Notes: generated from the letters alone by a model not told the origin. Positions 51,520 through 60,876 are shown, counted from the stretch's first letter. The stretch is DNA of 64,000 nucleotides from Streptomyces filamentosus (GCF_014654895.1 NZ_BNBE01000004.1:62001-126000), one strand, 5' to 3'. A program made the numbers and translations.

Positions 51520-51900
51520 CGTCGCTCACCGGACCGGACCGGGCGGCGGGACCGGCGGGCGCCGCCGTCAAGGTCACCGGACTCACCAGGGCCTTCGGCA
51601 AGGGCGCGACAGTCATCACGGCGGCCGACGGCATCGGCCTCGCGGTCCCCGCCGGGCATATCGTCGCCCTCGCCGGCCGTTCGGGGTGGGGCGCGTCCAC
51701 CCCGCTGCATCTGATCGGCGCCGTCGAACGCGCCGACGCCGGCTCCGTGCGGGTCGACGGCACCGAGGCGACGGCCCTGCGCTCCCGCGGGCCCGCCGCC
51801 CACCGCCGTACCGTCGGCTTCGGCTTCCAGCGCTTCCACCTGCTGCCGCCCTCACCGTCCTCGACGAGGTCCTGGCCCCGTGCTGTCGCGCCGGCCGCGT
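51520..51900 (+). pseudogene. MacB-type ABC ATPase relic with broken Walker A
   Basis: Plus-strand frame: VKVTGLTRAFGKGATVITAA, DGIGLAVPAGHIVALAGRSG, then WGASTPLHLIGAVERADAGS, VRVDGTEATALRSRGPAAHR, RTVGFGFQRFHLLP. This is the N-terminal part of a MacB/LolD-like ATPase, but Walker A reads GRSGWGAST where GxSGSGKST is required: the catalytic Lys is replaced. After FQRFHLLP a frameshift (LTVLDEVLAP lies in another frame) and then loss of homology follow. No Walker B or signature motif remains. Related to the permease relic at 49075-49530. Confidence 0.7.
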
Positions 51901-51956
51901 CGGCCCTGCCCCCGGCGCTGGACGATCTCGGTCGGCGGTGGGGGGCGGGGCTCCCC

Positions 51957-52454
51957 TCAGGGGACGACCAGTCGCTGGCGGCCGTCGATGAGTTCGCGCA
52001 CGACATCCAGATGGCCGGCGTGGGTGGCCGTCTCGGTGATCACGTGGAGGATGACCTCGCGCAGGCTGTCGAGGCGGTAGTCGCCGAAGAAGTCCGGCCA
52101 CCAGGCCGGGGGCGCGTTCAGGTCGGCGCCGGCCAGGAAGCCGTCCGCGAGCTCCGCCTCCTCGCGGTAGAGGGCGAAGACCTCCTCGGCCGTCAGCTCC
52201 GGCGCGGGCTGCCACGCGCTCTCGCCGGCCCCGAGGATCTCCTCGATCGCCGTCGGCTCCCCCGCCGCGACCGCGCGGAACCAGAACTTCTCGTCGTCCA
52301 GTGCGAGGTGGTGCACCAGTCCCAGGCACGTCCAGCCGGACGGCAGTACCGGGCGCCGCAGCGCCTCCTCGTCCAAGCCCTCCAGGATGTCCAGGACGTG
52401 CTTGCGCTTGCTGTTCAGGGCGTCGAGCAGTGCGGTCAGTTCCGTGTCAGCCAT
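51957..52454 (-). CDS. DinB family protein (DUF664)
   Basis: A 165-aa four-helix DinB/YfiT-type protein: RKHVLDILEGLDEEALRRPV, SGWTCLGLVHHLALDDEKFW, the two-His motif ETATHAGHLDVVRELIDGRQ near the end. His in VHHLALDDE and HAGH are the usual metal ligands, so metal-dependent thiol-type chemistry is possible. ATG 52454 (MADTELTALLDALNSK) is the start. Convergent with the ABC relic on the other strand. Confidence 0.9.
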   Translation of the reverse strand: MADTELTALLDALNSKRKHVLDILEGLDEEALRRPVLPSGWTCLGLVHHLALDDEKFWFRAVAAGEPTAIEEILGAGESAWQPAPELTAEEVFALYREEAELADGFLAGADLNAPPAWWPDFFGDYRLDSLREVILHVITETATHAGHLDVVRELIDGRQRLVVP

Positions 52455-52546
52455 GGGCGGGACGGTATACGGCCCCACTGACATCCGGGCCTGGCGAGCC
52501 TTCCCGGGTCCGGGACCAGGCCCGGGTCCGGTCCCGGGAAGGTCGT

Positions 52547-53584
52547 TCAGTTCGTCTGGGCGTTGAACAGGTGGTCGCCGAAGTACCCGACCACGATCAG
52601 GCCGCTGCGGTCGGTGTCGTCGAGGAAGTGAAGCCGCGGTGCGGGAGGTTCGCCGTCGCCGATGCGGATGTGTTCGACCATGACCGCCGTCCCTGTCCGC
52701 GAGACCTCCGCCGGCACCGGACACGTGCGGCCGGACCGTCCGCGTGGGCTGTTGCGGGCGAGTTCCCCTTCGTAGTGGGCGACTTTCTGTTCGCTGATCA
52801 GCGGGGTGTCGAGGGACGCGCAGTACGCGCGGAGGTTCGCGAAGCCGGCGCCGGCGCTGCCGTTGCCGGATGCCCGCGCGAGGTTCTTGGCCTCGGCGTA
52901 CATCTGCATGGTGGCCAGGGAGTCGGAGAGGCGGGCCCGCCAGCGTACGGCCTTGCTGTGGTGCTCCAGCTTCCGCGACTCCCCGGGGTCGGCGGTGATC
53001 GCCAGGCACGTGCAGTACTGCCGGGCGCGTTCCAGGATCTCGGCGAAGGTCGGCGCCTCCAGGAGTTCCCGCAGGGTGCGGACGTCGGCGTCGCCCGAGT
53101 CGTCGTGCCCGGAGATCCGGTAGCGGGCGACGAGCGCGTCGCGGGCCCGTACGGCCGCCCGCCGTTCGGCTTCGCTCTCCTCCAGCAGCGCCCTCAGCGT
53201 CGCCCGGTCCCCCTCGCTCTCCTCCAGCCGCCGCTCCAGCTCCGCCGTCCCGGGCGCCGGGGAACCGTTGCCGATCTCCTTCGCCAGGCCGGCCAGAACC
53301 GAGTCCATGTGCTCCTCAAGTCTCCGGCCCTGCCGGAGGAGAGCCTTGGCCTGCTCCACGCCGTGCTCCGCCGCGCGTCGGCGTTCCGTCTCCGCGGCCA
53401 GCTTCCGCTCCAGGCGGGCGATCGTGCGCCGGTGTTCCTCGACGAGATCGAGGCTCTCCTGGCGCCACTGCTCCAGCCGTTTCATGAACTGCGCCGGGAT
53501 GTGCGGGGCCTCGTGCGGGGAGCGGTTCGCCGCGGGTCCGAACGGGCTGCTTTCCTTCGTGTTCTCCTTCATGCCTTTCTGCAT
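52547..53584 (-). CDS. Hypothetical coiled-coil protein
   Basis: A 345-aa protein with a long coiled coil (about 35-165: WRQESLDLVEEHRRTIARLE, KLAAETERRRAAEHGVEQAK, ELERRLEESEGDRATLRALL, EESEAERRAAVRARDALVAR), then a globular end with GLIVVGYFGDHLFNAQ. The central segment (TFAEILERARQYCTCLAITA) may be a small helical domain. ATG 53584 (MQKGMKEN) has GGGGGA upstream. No family recognised; could be structural or a ATP-independent regulator. It reads away from the large secreted protein gene upstream. Confidence 0.7.
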   Translation of the reverse strand: MQKGMKENTKESSPFGPAANRSPHEAPHIPAQFMKRLEQWRQESLDLVEEHRRTIARLERKLAAETERRRAAEHGVEQAKALLRQGRRLEEHMDSVLAGLAKEIGNGSPAPGTAELERRLEESEGDRATLRALLEESEAERRAAVRARDALVARYRISGHDDSGDADVRTLRELLEAPTFAEILERARQYCTCLAITADPGESRKLEHHSKAVRWRARLSDSLATMQMYAEAKNLARASGNGSAGAGFANLRAYCASLDTPLISEQKVAHYEGELARNSPRGRSGRTCPVPAEVSRTGTAVMVEHIRIGDGEPPAPRLHFLDDTDRSGLIVVGYFGDHLFNAQTN

Positions 53585-53760
53585 GCCCACTCCCCCGCCG
53601 TTCCCCCCATGCGCCCGCGGCTCCGGCGCCGAGGGCGTCCCGGACCTGACGCGATCGGGGCGGCCGCAGGTTCCTGATCGGCGGGCTCTGGTGGGATGTC
53701 GGCGGCCGCGCGGGACACCGGCTCGGGGTCGTACGCGCCGGACGGCGGCCCGCACGCCGA

Positions 53761-53794
53761 AGGGCCGTACCCGCCGGTCGGCGGGTACGGCCCT
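53761..53794 (-). terminator. Perfect 16-bp palindrome, terminator of the large gene
   Basis: AGGGCCGTACCCGCCG (53761-53776) and CGGCGGGTACGGCCCT (53779-53794) form a perfect dyad with only 2 bases between. It lies 22 bp after the stop of the 1433-aa protein gene, so it most likely ends its transcript. The very small gap also allows cruciform extrusion or protein binding. Confidence 0.8.
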
Positions 53795-53816
53795 GGTGTC
53801 GCGGGAGTGGTGGCCG

Positions 53817-56800
53817 TCAGGGCCGGTAGGTCTTCACGAAGAGGGAGTCACCGCCGTCCCGGTGGCTGCCGTCGACGCCGAGTCCCCCGGTGTAGTCCCT
53901 GTTCTCCTCTCCGGCCCAGTCCGGGATGGGGTTCGGGTCGCCGGTGCCGTAGTCGAGGGGCTTGAAGGACTGCGGGGAGCCCTCGACGGAGCCGAACTGG
54001 TAGACGCGACCCCGGGTCGAGTAGGACTGGTAGGGCTGGTAGGGGCCGTTCTTGACGGTCTGCTTCGTCAGGTCGTTGTTGAAGAAGACGTTCTGGGGAC
54101 CGCTGGAACCGGACCACTTGCTGGCCTTGTAGCCGGCGCTCCAGTAGATCGGCCACCAGGTGCCCTTGTCGCCGACGCCTCCTTCTCCGCCGCAGTTGAC
54201 GGTGCAGCTGCCGGAGGAGTGGTTGTAGGGGACGTGGACGGTGTTGTTGTCGAAGAGGTTGCGGCGTTCCCAGCCTCCGTGCAGGTTCAGGTCGGAGTCG
54301 AAGTCGTTGGCGAAGACGACGTTTCCGGAGGCGGACCACTGGAAGGTGAAGTGGCGGAGGTTCCGGGTGGTGTTGAAGGCGTAGAGGGAGTCCCAGACGC
54401 GGGAGCCGCGCAGGTATCCGTTGCCGCCCTTGCCCTTGTTCCAGGCGCCGTCGAAGTAGTTGTCCTGGATCTGGAGGTTCTTGGCGACCTCGGTGACGAC
54501 GGGATGGGAGCCGGTCATCTCGCCCCTGGTCCCGCGGACCCAGGAGTTGGCGGCCCACTTGAACACGATGCCGTGCATGGCCGCCTCGGGGGCGAGGTTG
54601 CCGTAGTTGTGGGTGGCGCAGTTCGGGGCCGGAGCGGCGCACTCGGCGCTCAGGCCGTCGATCTGCTGGGTGAAGGTGAAGTTCTCGAACCCCACGTCCG
54701 TGATCATCTTGAGCGGGGTGACCTTGCTGGGGTAGATGGTGTTGTCGATCGGCGGGGAGCCGTCGGAGACGGAGTTGACGGGGACGTCGAATTCCAGCGG
54801 CTTGTCGATGGTGACGGTGCGGGCCGCGCTGTCGACGGAGGAGATGACGAAGACCTGCTGACGCATGTGGAGGTTCTCCTTCTCCCCCGACATGCCGGTG
54901 ACGCCGATCCCCTGGCTGTCGTAGAAGGCCACGCTGTTCGCGGCCCCGACCCACAGGTAGCCGCCCGGCTTGAAGGCGGACATGTCGGCGGAACCGCTGA
55001 GCGGGATGGTGGTGTCGCCCTGACGTGCGGCGTAGCCGGGGGTGGCGGGGTTCTCGACGAGGGTGACGCCCGATTCCCAGTGCTGGTTGACCGAGCCCTC
55101 GAAGAGGTCCCGGCGGTTCTCCGGGATCGAGGAGATGTCGCCGCACATGCGCTGGTGCTTGGCCGACACCTCGCGGGTCTGCACGCGGAACAGGGCACGT
55201 CCGGGCCAGATCCACCCGCCCGTGCCGGTGATCGAGCCGCCCAGCTTGCCGGGGCACTCGTAGCGCATCGCGTCCTGGTCCCAGCGGCTGCCCTGGTACA
55301 GGGTGTCGTACCTGGTCGCGGCGTCCGGCCGGAAGACGATCTTGGTGCCGGTTCCGGGCGTCGTGCCCCGGCCCCTGATGACGAGGTAGGAGGCGTCGAC
55401 GGACACCTGCTTGCTGACCTCGACGGTGCCGCGGGGCAGTTCGATCAGGGAGAGGTTGTTCCGTGAGGCGTAGGGGGTGCAGGAGGTGCGGATGTAGTCG
55501 ATGGCCTTCTGGATGCCGGCGGTGTCGTCCTGACCGTCGTCGGACTTCACGTCGTACTGCTCCGCCAGTTCCTCAGGGGTGATCGCGCAGCGCGGGTTGC
55601 CCAGTCTGACCACCAGCGGCAGCAGTTCGCCGCCCCGGTAGCCGGCCTTGCTCCAGTCCGGGAGGTCACCGCCCAGTCCGGTGCGGCGGTTCTCCTTGTG
55701 GAGGTTCGCGGAAGCCCGGATGTCGTACTCCACCGTCTGCACGGAGGGCTGCGCGGAGCCGGCCGTGGACGTGCAGCGGAACTCCCGGCCGCCGATGCCG
55801 ATCTGACCGCTCGCCTGGGTCAGGCAGCCGCTGAGCGCCTTCTGCCCGTAGGCGTTCGGGTGGACGGCTTCCTGCTGGTCGCCCTGGGATCCCCACGGCA
55901 GCAGCAGATAGGGGACCCAGCGCACCCATTCCGCCTTCGCCGCGGGCAGCGGCGACGTCAGGGTGTGGGCCGCGGTGGCCTGTTCGGCGCCCTTGTGGCA
56001 CAGCTCGTGGCCGGCGAGCGCGTCCTGCACGTCGAGGAAGAAGGCGTCCCCGCGGCGTGCGGCGCTCCTGATCATCGTGCTGATCGCGGGGATGACCTCG
56101 TCGCGGGCCCAGGTGGCGTCCTCGTCGTAGAACGGGCAGCCGCCCGACGTGTAGCGCTCGTAGCTCTCCGTCGGGTACCGCATGTCGGCGCTGCGGGCGA
56201 TCGGGCCCGCGTAGGACTGGGCCACCAGGCGGTAGTACCTGCTGTCGTAGCCCTGGGAGCGCATGGCGGAGTGGATGCCGTTCATGGTCTCCACCACCTT
56301 GTCCTCGACCCCGGTGAGCTTGCTCCGGAAGGCGCTGTCCTGGCCGCTCCTGCAGGCGCCGAAGCCGGACAGGAAGCGCTGCGCGCAGCCCGACACGATC
56401 CCGGAGAAGTCCAGGTCGTTGCCGCCCACCGAAAGCACGATCGTCCTGACCCGGTAGTGCCTCGCGAGGTCCTTCAGCTGCTCGACCTGCGGCCGCTCCC
56501 CCTTGAACCCGCTGCGGAGCACGTGGTCCGTGGTCGCCCCCGAACAGGCCAGGTTGAACCGTCGCTCGGGCGGGATGCCGTCGATTTCGGCGCCGGCGAT
56601 CTCCGAGACGTCGGAGCGGTCGCAGCGGTTGCCCCCGTCGTAGGAGGTGTGTCCGTAGACCTCCTCCAGATCGGGCCGGCAACTGCTCTCGTCGGCGTTG
56701 CAGCCGGACGCGGCGCGGTCCGTGCCCCAGGCGGAACCGGCGTTCCCGGTGTTCGCGTTGCCGGCCCACCGTCCGGCCTCGCCGGAGATGTAGCTGTCGC

Positions 56801-58118
56801 CCATCGCCACCACGGCCGTCGGCTTCTGCCGTGCGGTCCAGATCACGGTGGCGTTGTTCCCGGCGCCGCCCTGCCGCTCGACCCTGAACGTGGAGAAGTC
56901 GCTGCCGTTCTCGTCGTAGCCGTTGGATCCGATGAACGGGTTGTTCCAGTGCAACTGGATCTGACGATTGCCGTCGCTCGGTTCCAGGCAGTTCTGGGTG
57001 ACGTACCGGACGGTTCCCTCCGTCCCCGTCGCGAGCCCCGAACTCTCCGACGCCCATGCCGCGCCCTGTTCCCTCAATATGAGCTCGGGCGGGGCGGCGG
57101 ACCAGATGCCGTGCGACAGCGCGTGAAACTCCAGCGTCAGGTCGCACCCCGTGCGGTTGACGAAACTCACCCCGGTGCTGCGTGCGGCATCGGGGGCCGG
57201 CGGCACGCACGGGGCGTCCGCTCCCCTCACGCCGAACGCCGCACACACGGGCACGGGTTCGAACTCCACCGTGCAGTGGTCGGAAGGGGAGTTCGACGTG
57301 CCCGGGTTCGCCGTCGCCGTCAGGGGGCCCTGGTCGTTGGTGACCATGTAGTCGTACTCGTTGCGCCGTTGGCCCCCCACGCCGCAGTGGTAGGTGGGGT
57401 TCCCGCTGGTCACGAACCGGGCGCCCGGCGGGAGCTGGTTGTCCCACGTCGGGATGGTGTTGAAATCGCCCATGACCGCCCACGGCCGGCCGTTGGCGGC
57501 CCCCGACGCGGTGCGGACCAGGTCGCCCACGTCGCCACCGCCGTTGAGGGCGTGAGCACTGAAGAAGATTCCCTCGTGGCCGGCGGCATTGGGGACGATC
57601 GCGCCCAGCATGGCCTTGGACGCCACGTCGTCCGCGACCTCCGGCACGAGGAAGAAGTCATCTGTCGGTATCGGCGCACGGACTATCAGGGCCACCGCGC
57701 GCTGCTGCCTGATGTTCGTCAACTTGTAGACGAACACCTGCCGCCCACCGGGTGGGGTCCACGTGTACGAGAGCAGGCGCACCCATCGCCCCTGGGTGCT
57801 CTGCCATTCCCCGAGCACCCGCTCGTCCTCGAAACCGTTGGCCCCGTTGGCGTCGCCGCGGTACGGGTCGTCCCGCACCTCCTGGAGTGCCACGACGTCG
57901 TTGCGCGCGACCAGCCCGGCTATTTCCTCCCAGCGGTGCGGCTGGTTCGAGTTCCGGATGTTGTAGGTCGCGGAACGGAAATGGCTGACGCTCCACGCCT
58001 CGATCTCGCCGGCGGCGGCTGCCGGGCCACTGCCGACCCCCACGAAGAGTCCGCTGAACAAGGCGAGGACGAGAGTGAGGAGCAGAACTCTCGGCGGTCT
58101 CGCTCTTCTTCTGTTCAT
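53817..58118 (-). CDS. Secreted nuclease (CdtB-like)-aegerolysin-like-SGNH-pectin lyase-fold protein
   Basis: A 1433-aa exported protein. Signal: MNRRRARPPRVLLLTLVLAL, ending SGPAAAA (about 36). Residues 45-288: endonuclease/exonuclease/phosphatase domain of DNase I/CdtB type, with ATYNIR (Asn53), ALQEV (Glu80), AHALN (His189), MGDFN (Asp218, Asn220) and PSDHC (Asp280, His281). About 312-430: aegerolysin-like beta domain (VSFVNRTGCDLTLEFHAL). About 435-770: SGNH hydrolase, GDSYISGE (Ser442), GGND (565-568), AVHPNAYG (His753, preceded by Glu where Asp is usual). About 855-1433: pectate-lyase-3-like helix (SDDGQDDTAGIQKAID). ATG 58118 suits the signal peptide; ATG 58196 would add 26 residues. 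Catalytic sets look complete; targets are unknown. Confidence 0.85.
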   Translation of the reverse strand: MNRRRARPPRVLLLTLVLALFSGLFVGVGSGPAAAAGEIEAWSVSHFRSATYNIRNSNQPHRWEEIAGLVARNDVVALQEVRDDPYRGDANGANGFEDERVLGEWQSTQGRWVRLLSYTWTPPGGRQVFVYKLTNIRQQRAVALIVRAPIPTDDFFLVPEVADDVASKAMLGAIVPNAAGHEGIFFSAHALNGGGDVGDLVRTASGAANGRPWAVMGDFNTIPTWDNQLPPGARFVTSGNPTYHCGVGGQRRNEYDYMVTNDQGPLTATANPGTSNSPSDHCTVEFEPVPVCAAFGVRGADAPCVPPAPDAARSTGVSFVNRTGCDLTLEFHALSHGIWSAAPPELILREQGAAWASESSGLATGTEGTVRYVTQNCLEPSDGNRQIQLHWNNPFIGSNGYDENGSDFSTFRVERQGGAGNNATVIWTARQKPTAVVAMGDSYISGEAGRWAGNANTGNAGSAWGTDRAASGCNADESSCRPDLEEVYGHTSYDGGNRCDRSDVSEIAGAEIDGIPPERRFNLACSGATTDHVLRSGFKGERPQVEQLKDLARHYRVRTIVLSVGGNDLDFSGIVSGCAQRFLSGFGACRSGQDSAFRSKLTGVEDKVVETMNGIHSAMRSQGYDSRYYRLVAQSYAGPIARSADMRYPTESYERYTSGGCPFYDEDATWARDEVIPAISTMIRSAARRGDAFFLDVQDALAGHELCHKGAEQATAAHTLTSPLPAAKAEWVRWVPYLLLPWGSQGDQQEAVHPNAYGQKALSGCLTQASGQIGIGGREFRCTSTAGSAQPSVQTVEYDIRASANLHKENRRTGLGGDLPDWSKAGYRGGELLPLVVRLGNPRCAITPEELAEQYDVKSDDGQDDTAGIQKAIDYIRTSCTPYASRNNLSLIELPRGTVEVSKQVSVDASYLVIRGRGTTPGTGTKIVFRPDAATRYDTLYQGSRWDQDAMRYECPGKLGGSITGTGGWIWPGRALFRVQTREVSAKHQRMCGDISSIPENRRDLFEGSVNQHWESGVTLVENPATPGYAARQGDTTIPLSGSADMSAFKPGGYLWVGAANSVAFYDSQGIGVTGMSGEKENLHMRQQVFVISSVDSAARTVTIDKPLEFDVPVNSVSDGSPPIDNTIYPSKVTPLKMITDVGFENFTFTQQIDGLSAECAAPAPNCATHNYGNLAPEAAMHGIVFKWAANSWVRGTRGEMTGSHPVVTEVAKNLQIQDNYFDGAWNKGKGGNGYLRGSRVWDSLYAFNTTRNLRHFTFQWSASGNVVFANDFDSDLNLHGGWERRNLFDNNTVHVPYNHSSGSCTVNCGGEGGVGDKGTWWPIYWSAGYKASKWSGSSGPQNVFFNNDLTKQTVKNGPYQPYQSYSTRGRVYQFGSVEGSPQSFKPLDYGTGDPNPIPDWAGEENRDYTGGLGVDGSHRDGGDSLFVKTYRP

Positions 58119-58449
58119 GTAATATTCCACATATTCTCTGAGTGTGACGCCGGAAAATGCACCGGATACGACCCGAGAAATCGATGGTGTTGTCATCCAT
58201 GACGATTCCCTTCGGGTTTCCCATTTCTCAGGCACGGATCAACCGGAAGACAATCCCATGTGCCGCTAGCGGTTCGCTAACGAGCAGCTAGCGCGGACCA
58301 GCGTTCCGCGTCAGGCACTGTTCCTCATGGGCCGGTCATTCACTTGCCGGCACCGGATGCCGCCGGATGTTCGGCTACGCTGACGCCTCTCGACCCCCGG
58401 ATCGGAATGATTCCCGGGGCGTCGCGCGCGATATGCCCCGTTCTTCGAG

Positions 58450-59330
58450 GAGAGCGCAAACAGCCGAAGTCGAAGAGCCACCGCGGGCACCCTGCTGTCC
58501 ACGGCGGTCGTCCTCACGTCACTGACGCCGCCCGCGGCCACCTCCGCGCACGCGGACGGCATCATGAGCACGCCGTCGTACAAGAGCCTGGGTTCCGCCA
58601 CGGCCGGTTCGGACTGGATGAAGGGCGTTCCCGACCGTACGCATCCGGGCGCCATGTCCATCCCCCCAGTCCGCCGACACCCGCGGCGGAGGACGGCAGC
58701 GGACTGGTCGAGCGGACCTGGAAGGCCACCGAGCACAACATCGACGTCGGCGCCTTCTTCGCCATGCTCCACCGGCTCACCGGCGCCCCGACCTGGAAGA
58801 CCCGCTCCGACGACGCTTTCACGTTCGCCAGGTCCATGATCAGCGACGACCGGAACCACCTGTGGACCGGCACCGGACCGGACGGGGTCACCGTCGACGA
58901 GAAAGCCGTGCCCGAGGACGTCCAGGTCTGGAGCCACCTGGACGCCTACGATCCCGAAGCCCCTCTCGACAGCCCCTACGCGCGCACCGTCGACTGGGCC
59001 GCCGACCGCATGGCCGCCACCGACGGCCCCTTCACCGGCGTCAGCTTCAGCACCGTCGACACCAGCGGCGTCTGGTTCGAGGGCACCGCCCACCTCCTGG
59101 CCGCCTGCAAGGCCCGCAACTCCTCCGGTGACGCCGCTGCCGCCAAGACGCTGACGGACACCCTGGAGAAGGCCCGGGCGCAGGCCCCCACACCGGCGGC
59201 GAGGGCATCGTCGCCTCCTCGCACGACGGCCTCGACACCGGACAGGGCGACCGCTCCTACGCCTCCCTGCACACCGGTGCCACCCTGGTACCTCCTCGCC
59301 GCCCTGGGGAAGAACCCCCTTCCGGCTCTG
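58450..59330 (+). pseudogene. Secreted six-hairpin glycosidase-like gene, frameshifted
   Basis: Plus-strand coding potential switches frame at least twice. Piece 1 (58480-58670): GTLLSTAVVLTSLTPPAATS (signal peptide) and MSTPSYKSLGSATAGSDWMK. Piece 2 (about 58700-59190): VERTWKATEHNIDVGAFFAM, LHRLTGAPTWKTRSDDAFTF, HLWTGTGPDGVTVDEKAVPE, DVQVWSHLDAYDP, VDWAADRMAATDGPFTGVSF. Piece 3 (59190-59330): GEGIVASSHDGLDTGQGDRS and, after another shift, WYLLAALGKNP. Together this is a secreted alpha/alpha-barrel-type protein seen in Streptomyces. At least three frameshifts: not functional. Confidence 0.75.
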
Positions 59331-59378
59331 AACCCGCACCCCCGTCCCCGCTTCCGCCGCGAAGCGGGGACGGGGTCC

Positions 59379-59624
59379 TCACGGGGTGCGGGGCCGTTCC
59401 CCGAGGGTGATGGCCTGGACGGGGCAGGCGCGGGCGGCTTCGCGGACCAGGGTCCCGTCCTCGGTCTCCCGGCCGGGGAGGACGGTGCCGAAGCCGTCGT
59501 CGTCCTGGGTGAAGACGTCCGGGGAGAGGAGGGCGCACTGCCCGGCCCCGATGCAGACGCCGGTGTCGATGGAGAGGGAGGCGGGGGCGGAATCGGATGG
59601 AGGCGGGGAGGGGGAGGTGCTCAC
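59379..59624 (-). CDS. [3Fe-4S] ferredoxin
   Basis: An 81-aa P450-associated ferredoxin. The cluster ligands are CIGAGQC (Cys23, Cys29; Ala instead of Cys in the middle) and a third Cys before Pro (ARACPVQAI), the pattern of actinobacterial [3Fe-4S] ferredoxins. Residues IDTGVCIGAGQCALLSPDVF and FGTVLPGRETEDG are typical. ATG 59624 follows GGGAAACCGC-like sequence. It lies 52 nt downstream of the P450 gene in the same direction, and supplies electrons to it. Confidence 0.93.
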   Translation of the reverse strand: MSTSPSPPPSDSAPASLSIDTGVCIGAGQCALLSPDVFTQDDDGFGTVLPGRETEDGTLVREAARACPVQAITLGERPRTP

Positions 59625-59676
59625 CGGGCGGTTTCCCTTCTCTGTGCGGTCGGCCTCGCGCGTCGCGGGGCGGGGC

Positions 59677-60876
59677 TCACCAGGTGACGGGGAGTTCGAG
59701 CATCCCCTGGATCGTGTCGCCCGGCTTGAACGGGATCTCCTCCGCCGGCGCGGCGAGGCGCAGGTCCGGAAACCGGCGCAGCAGCGTGCCGAGGGCGATC
59801 TCCAGTTCCGTACGGGCGAGGTTCTGCCCGAGGCACTGGTGGATGCCGAAGCCGAAGGCGACGTGGTGCCGGGCGGGCCGTTCCCAGTCGAGTGCGTCGG
59901 CGTCGGCGTAGACCGTGCCGTCGCGGTTGATGAGGGAGGTGGAGAAGATCACTCCGTCGCCGGCGCGGATGACCGTGCCGTCGACCTCCACGTCCTCGCG
60001 GGCGACGCGCAGCATGCCGTCCGCGATCGACAGGAACCGCAGGAGTTCCTCGACCGCGGCGGGCAGCAGGCCGGGGTCCGCCCGCAGTTCGGCGAGCCGC
60101 CGGGGGTGCCGGAGGAGGGTGTACGTGCCCAGGGAGATCATGTTCGCGGTGGTCTCGTGGCCCGCGACGAGCAGGATCGTGGCCAGTTGCACCAGCTCCT
60201 GGCGGTCCGGTCCGCCCTCCTCCGCCTGCCGGGCCACCAGGTCGTCCAGCACGCCCTCGCCCGGTTTCCCGCGCTTGCCGTCGATCAGCTCGCCGAGGTA
60301 GCCCTCCAGCCGGGCGAGCGCGTCCTCGGTGTCCTCGGCCGTCGGGCCGCGCAGCAGCCGGCGGGACTGCTCCTCGAAGAAGTCGTGGTCCTCGTACGGC
60401 ACGCCCAGGAGGTCGCAGATGACGACCGACGGCACCGGCAGCGCGAAGGCGCTCACCAGCTCGGCCGGCGGTCCCGCGGCCTCCATGGCGTCGAGCAGCC
60501 GGTCGACGGTGGCCTGGATGCGCGGCCGCAGTCCCTCCGTGCGCTTCAGGGAGAAGCTCGGGATCAGCATCCTGCGCTGGGCGTTGTGCTCGGGGTCGTC
60601 CCAGCCGAGCAGCGCGGCCCGCCTGCGGCGGCGCAGGGCGGCGACCCGTTCGGCGGTGATCGGGAAGTCGGGGCGGGTGGAATCGGTGGACAGCCGCTGG
60701 TCGGCGAGGAGCGCCCGGGCGGCCCGGTGGCCGGAGACCAGCCACACCTCCCGGCCGTCCCACAGGGTGACCCTGGACAGGGGCCGGTTCTCGCGGAGGG
60801 GGTCGTAGGCGGCGGGCGGGTGGTAGGGGCAGGACCGGTTCTGGGGGAAGGAGACGGCTTCTTCGGTGGTCGTCAT
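59677..60876 (-). CDS. Cytochrome P450
   Basis: A 399-aa soluble bacterial P450. I-helix LLVAGHETTANMISLG (acid-Thr pair), K-helix ExxR in VEELLRFL, heme loop FGFGIHQCLGQNLAR (the Cys is the thiolate ligand). SCPYHPPAAYDPLREN near the N-terminus and WDDPEHNAQRRMLIPSF are typical of the CYP105 kind, whose members often hydroxylate drugs and macrolides. ATG 60876 (MTTTEEAVSFPQNRSC) is the start. Forms an operon with the ferredoxin downstream. No biosynthetic cluster is linked. Confidence 0.94.
   Translation of the reverse strand: MTTTEEAVSFPQNRSCPYHPPAAYDPLRENRPLSRVTLWDGREVWLVSGHRAARALLADQRLSTDSTRPDFPITAERVAALRRRRRAALLGWDDPEHNAQRRMLIPSFSLKRTEGLRPRIQATVDRLLDAMEAAGPPAELVSAFALPVPSVVICDLLGVPYEDHDFFEEQSRRLLRGPTAEDTEDALARLEGYLGELIDGKRGKPGEGVLDDLVARQAEEGGPDRQELVQLATILLVAGHETTANMISLGTYTLLRHPRRLAELRADPGLLPAAVEELLRFLSIADGMLRVAREDVEVDGTVIRAGDGVIFSTSLINRDGTVYADADALDWERPARHHVAFGFGIHQCLGQNLARTELEIALGTLLRRFPDLRLAAPAEEIPFKPGDTIQGMLELPVTW

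Noticed and set aside
53268..58202. 732- and 834-codon plus-strand frames
   Set aside because: Both are opposite the multidomain secreted protein and coiled-coil gene; no motif or RBS.
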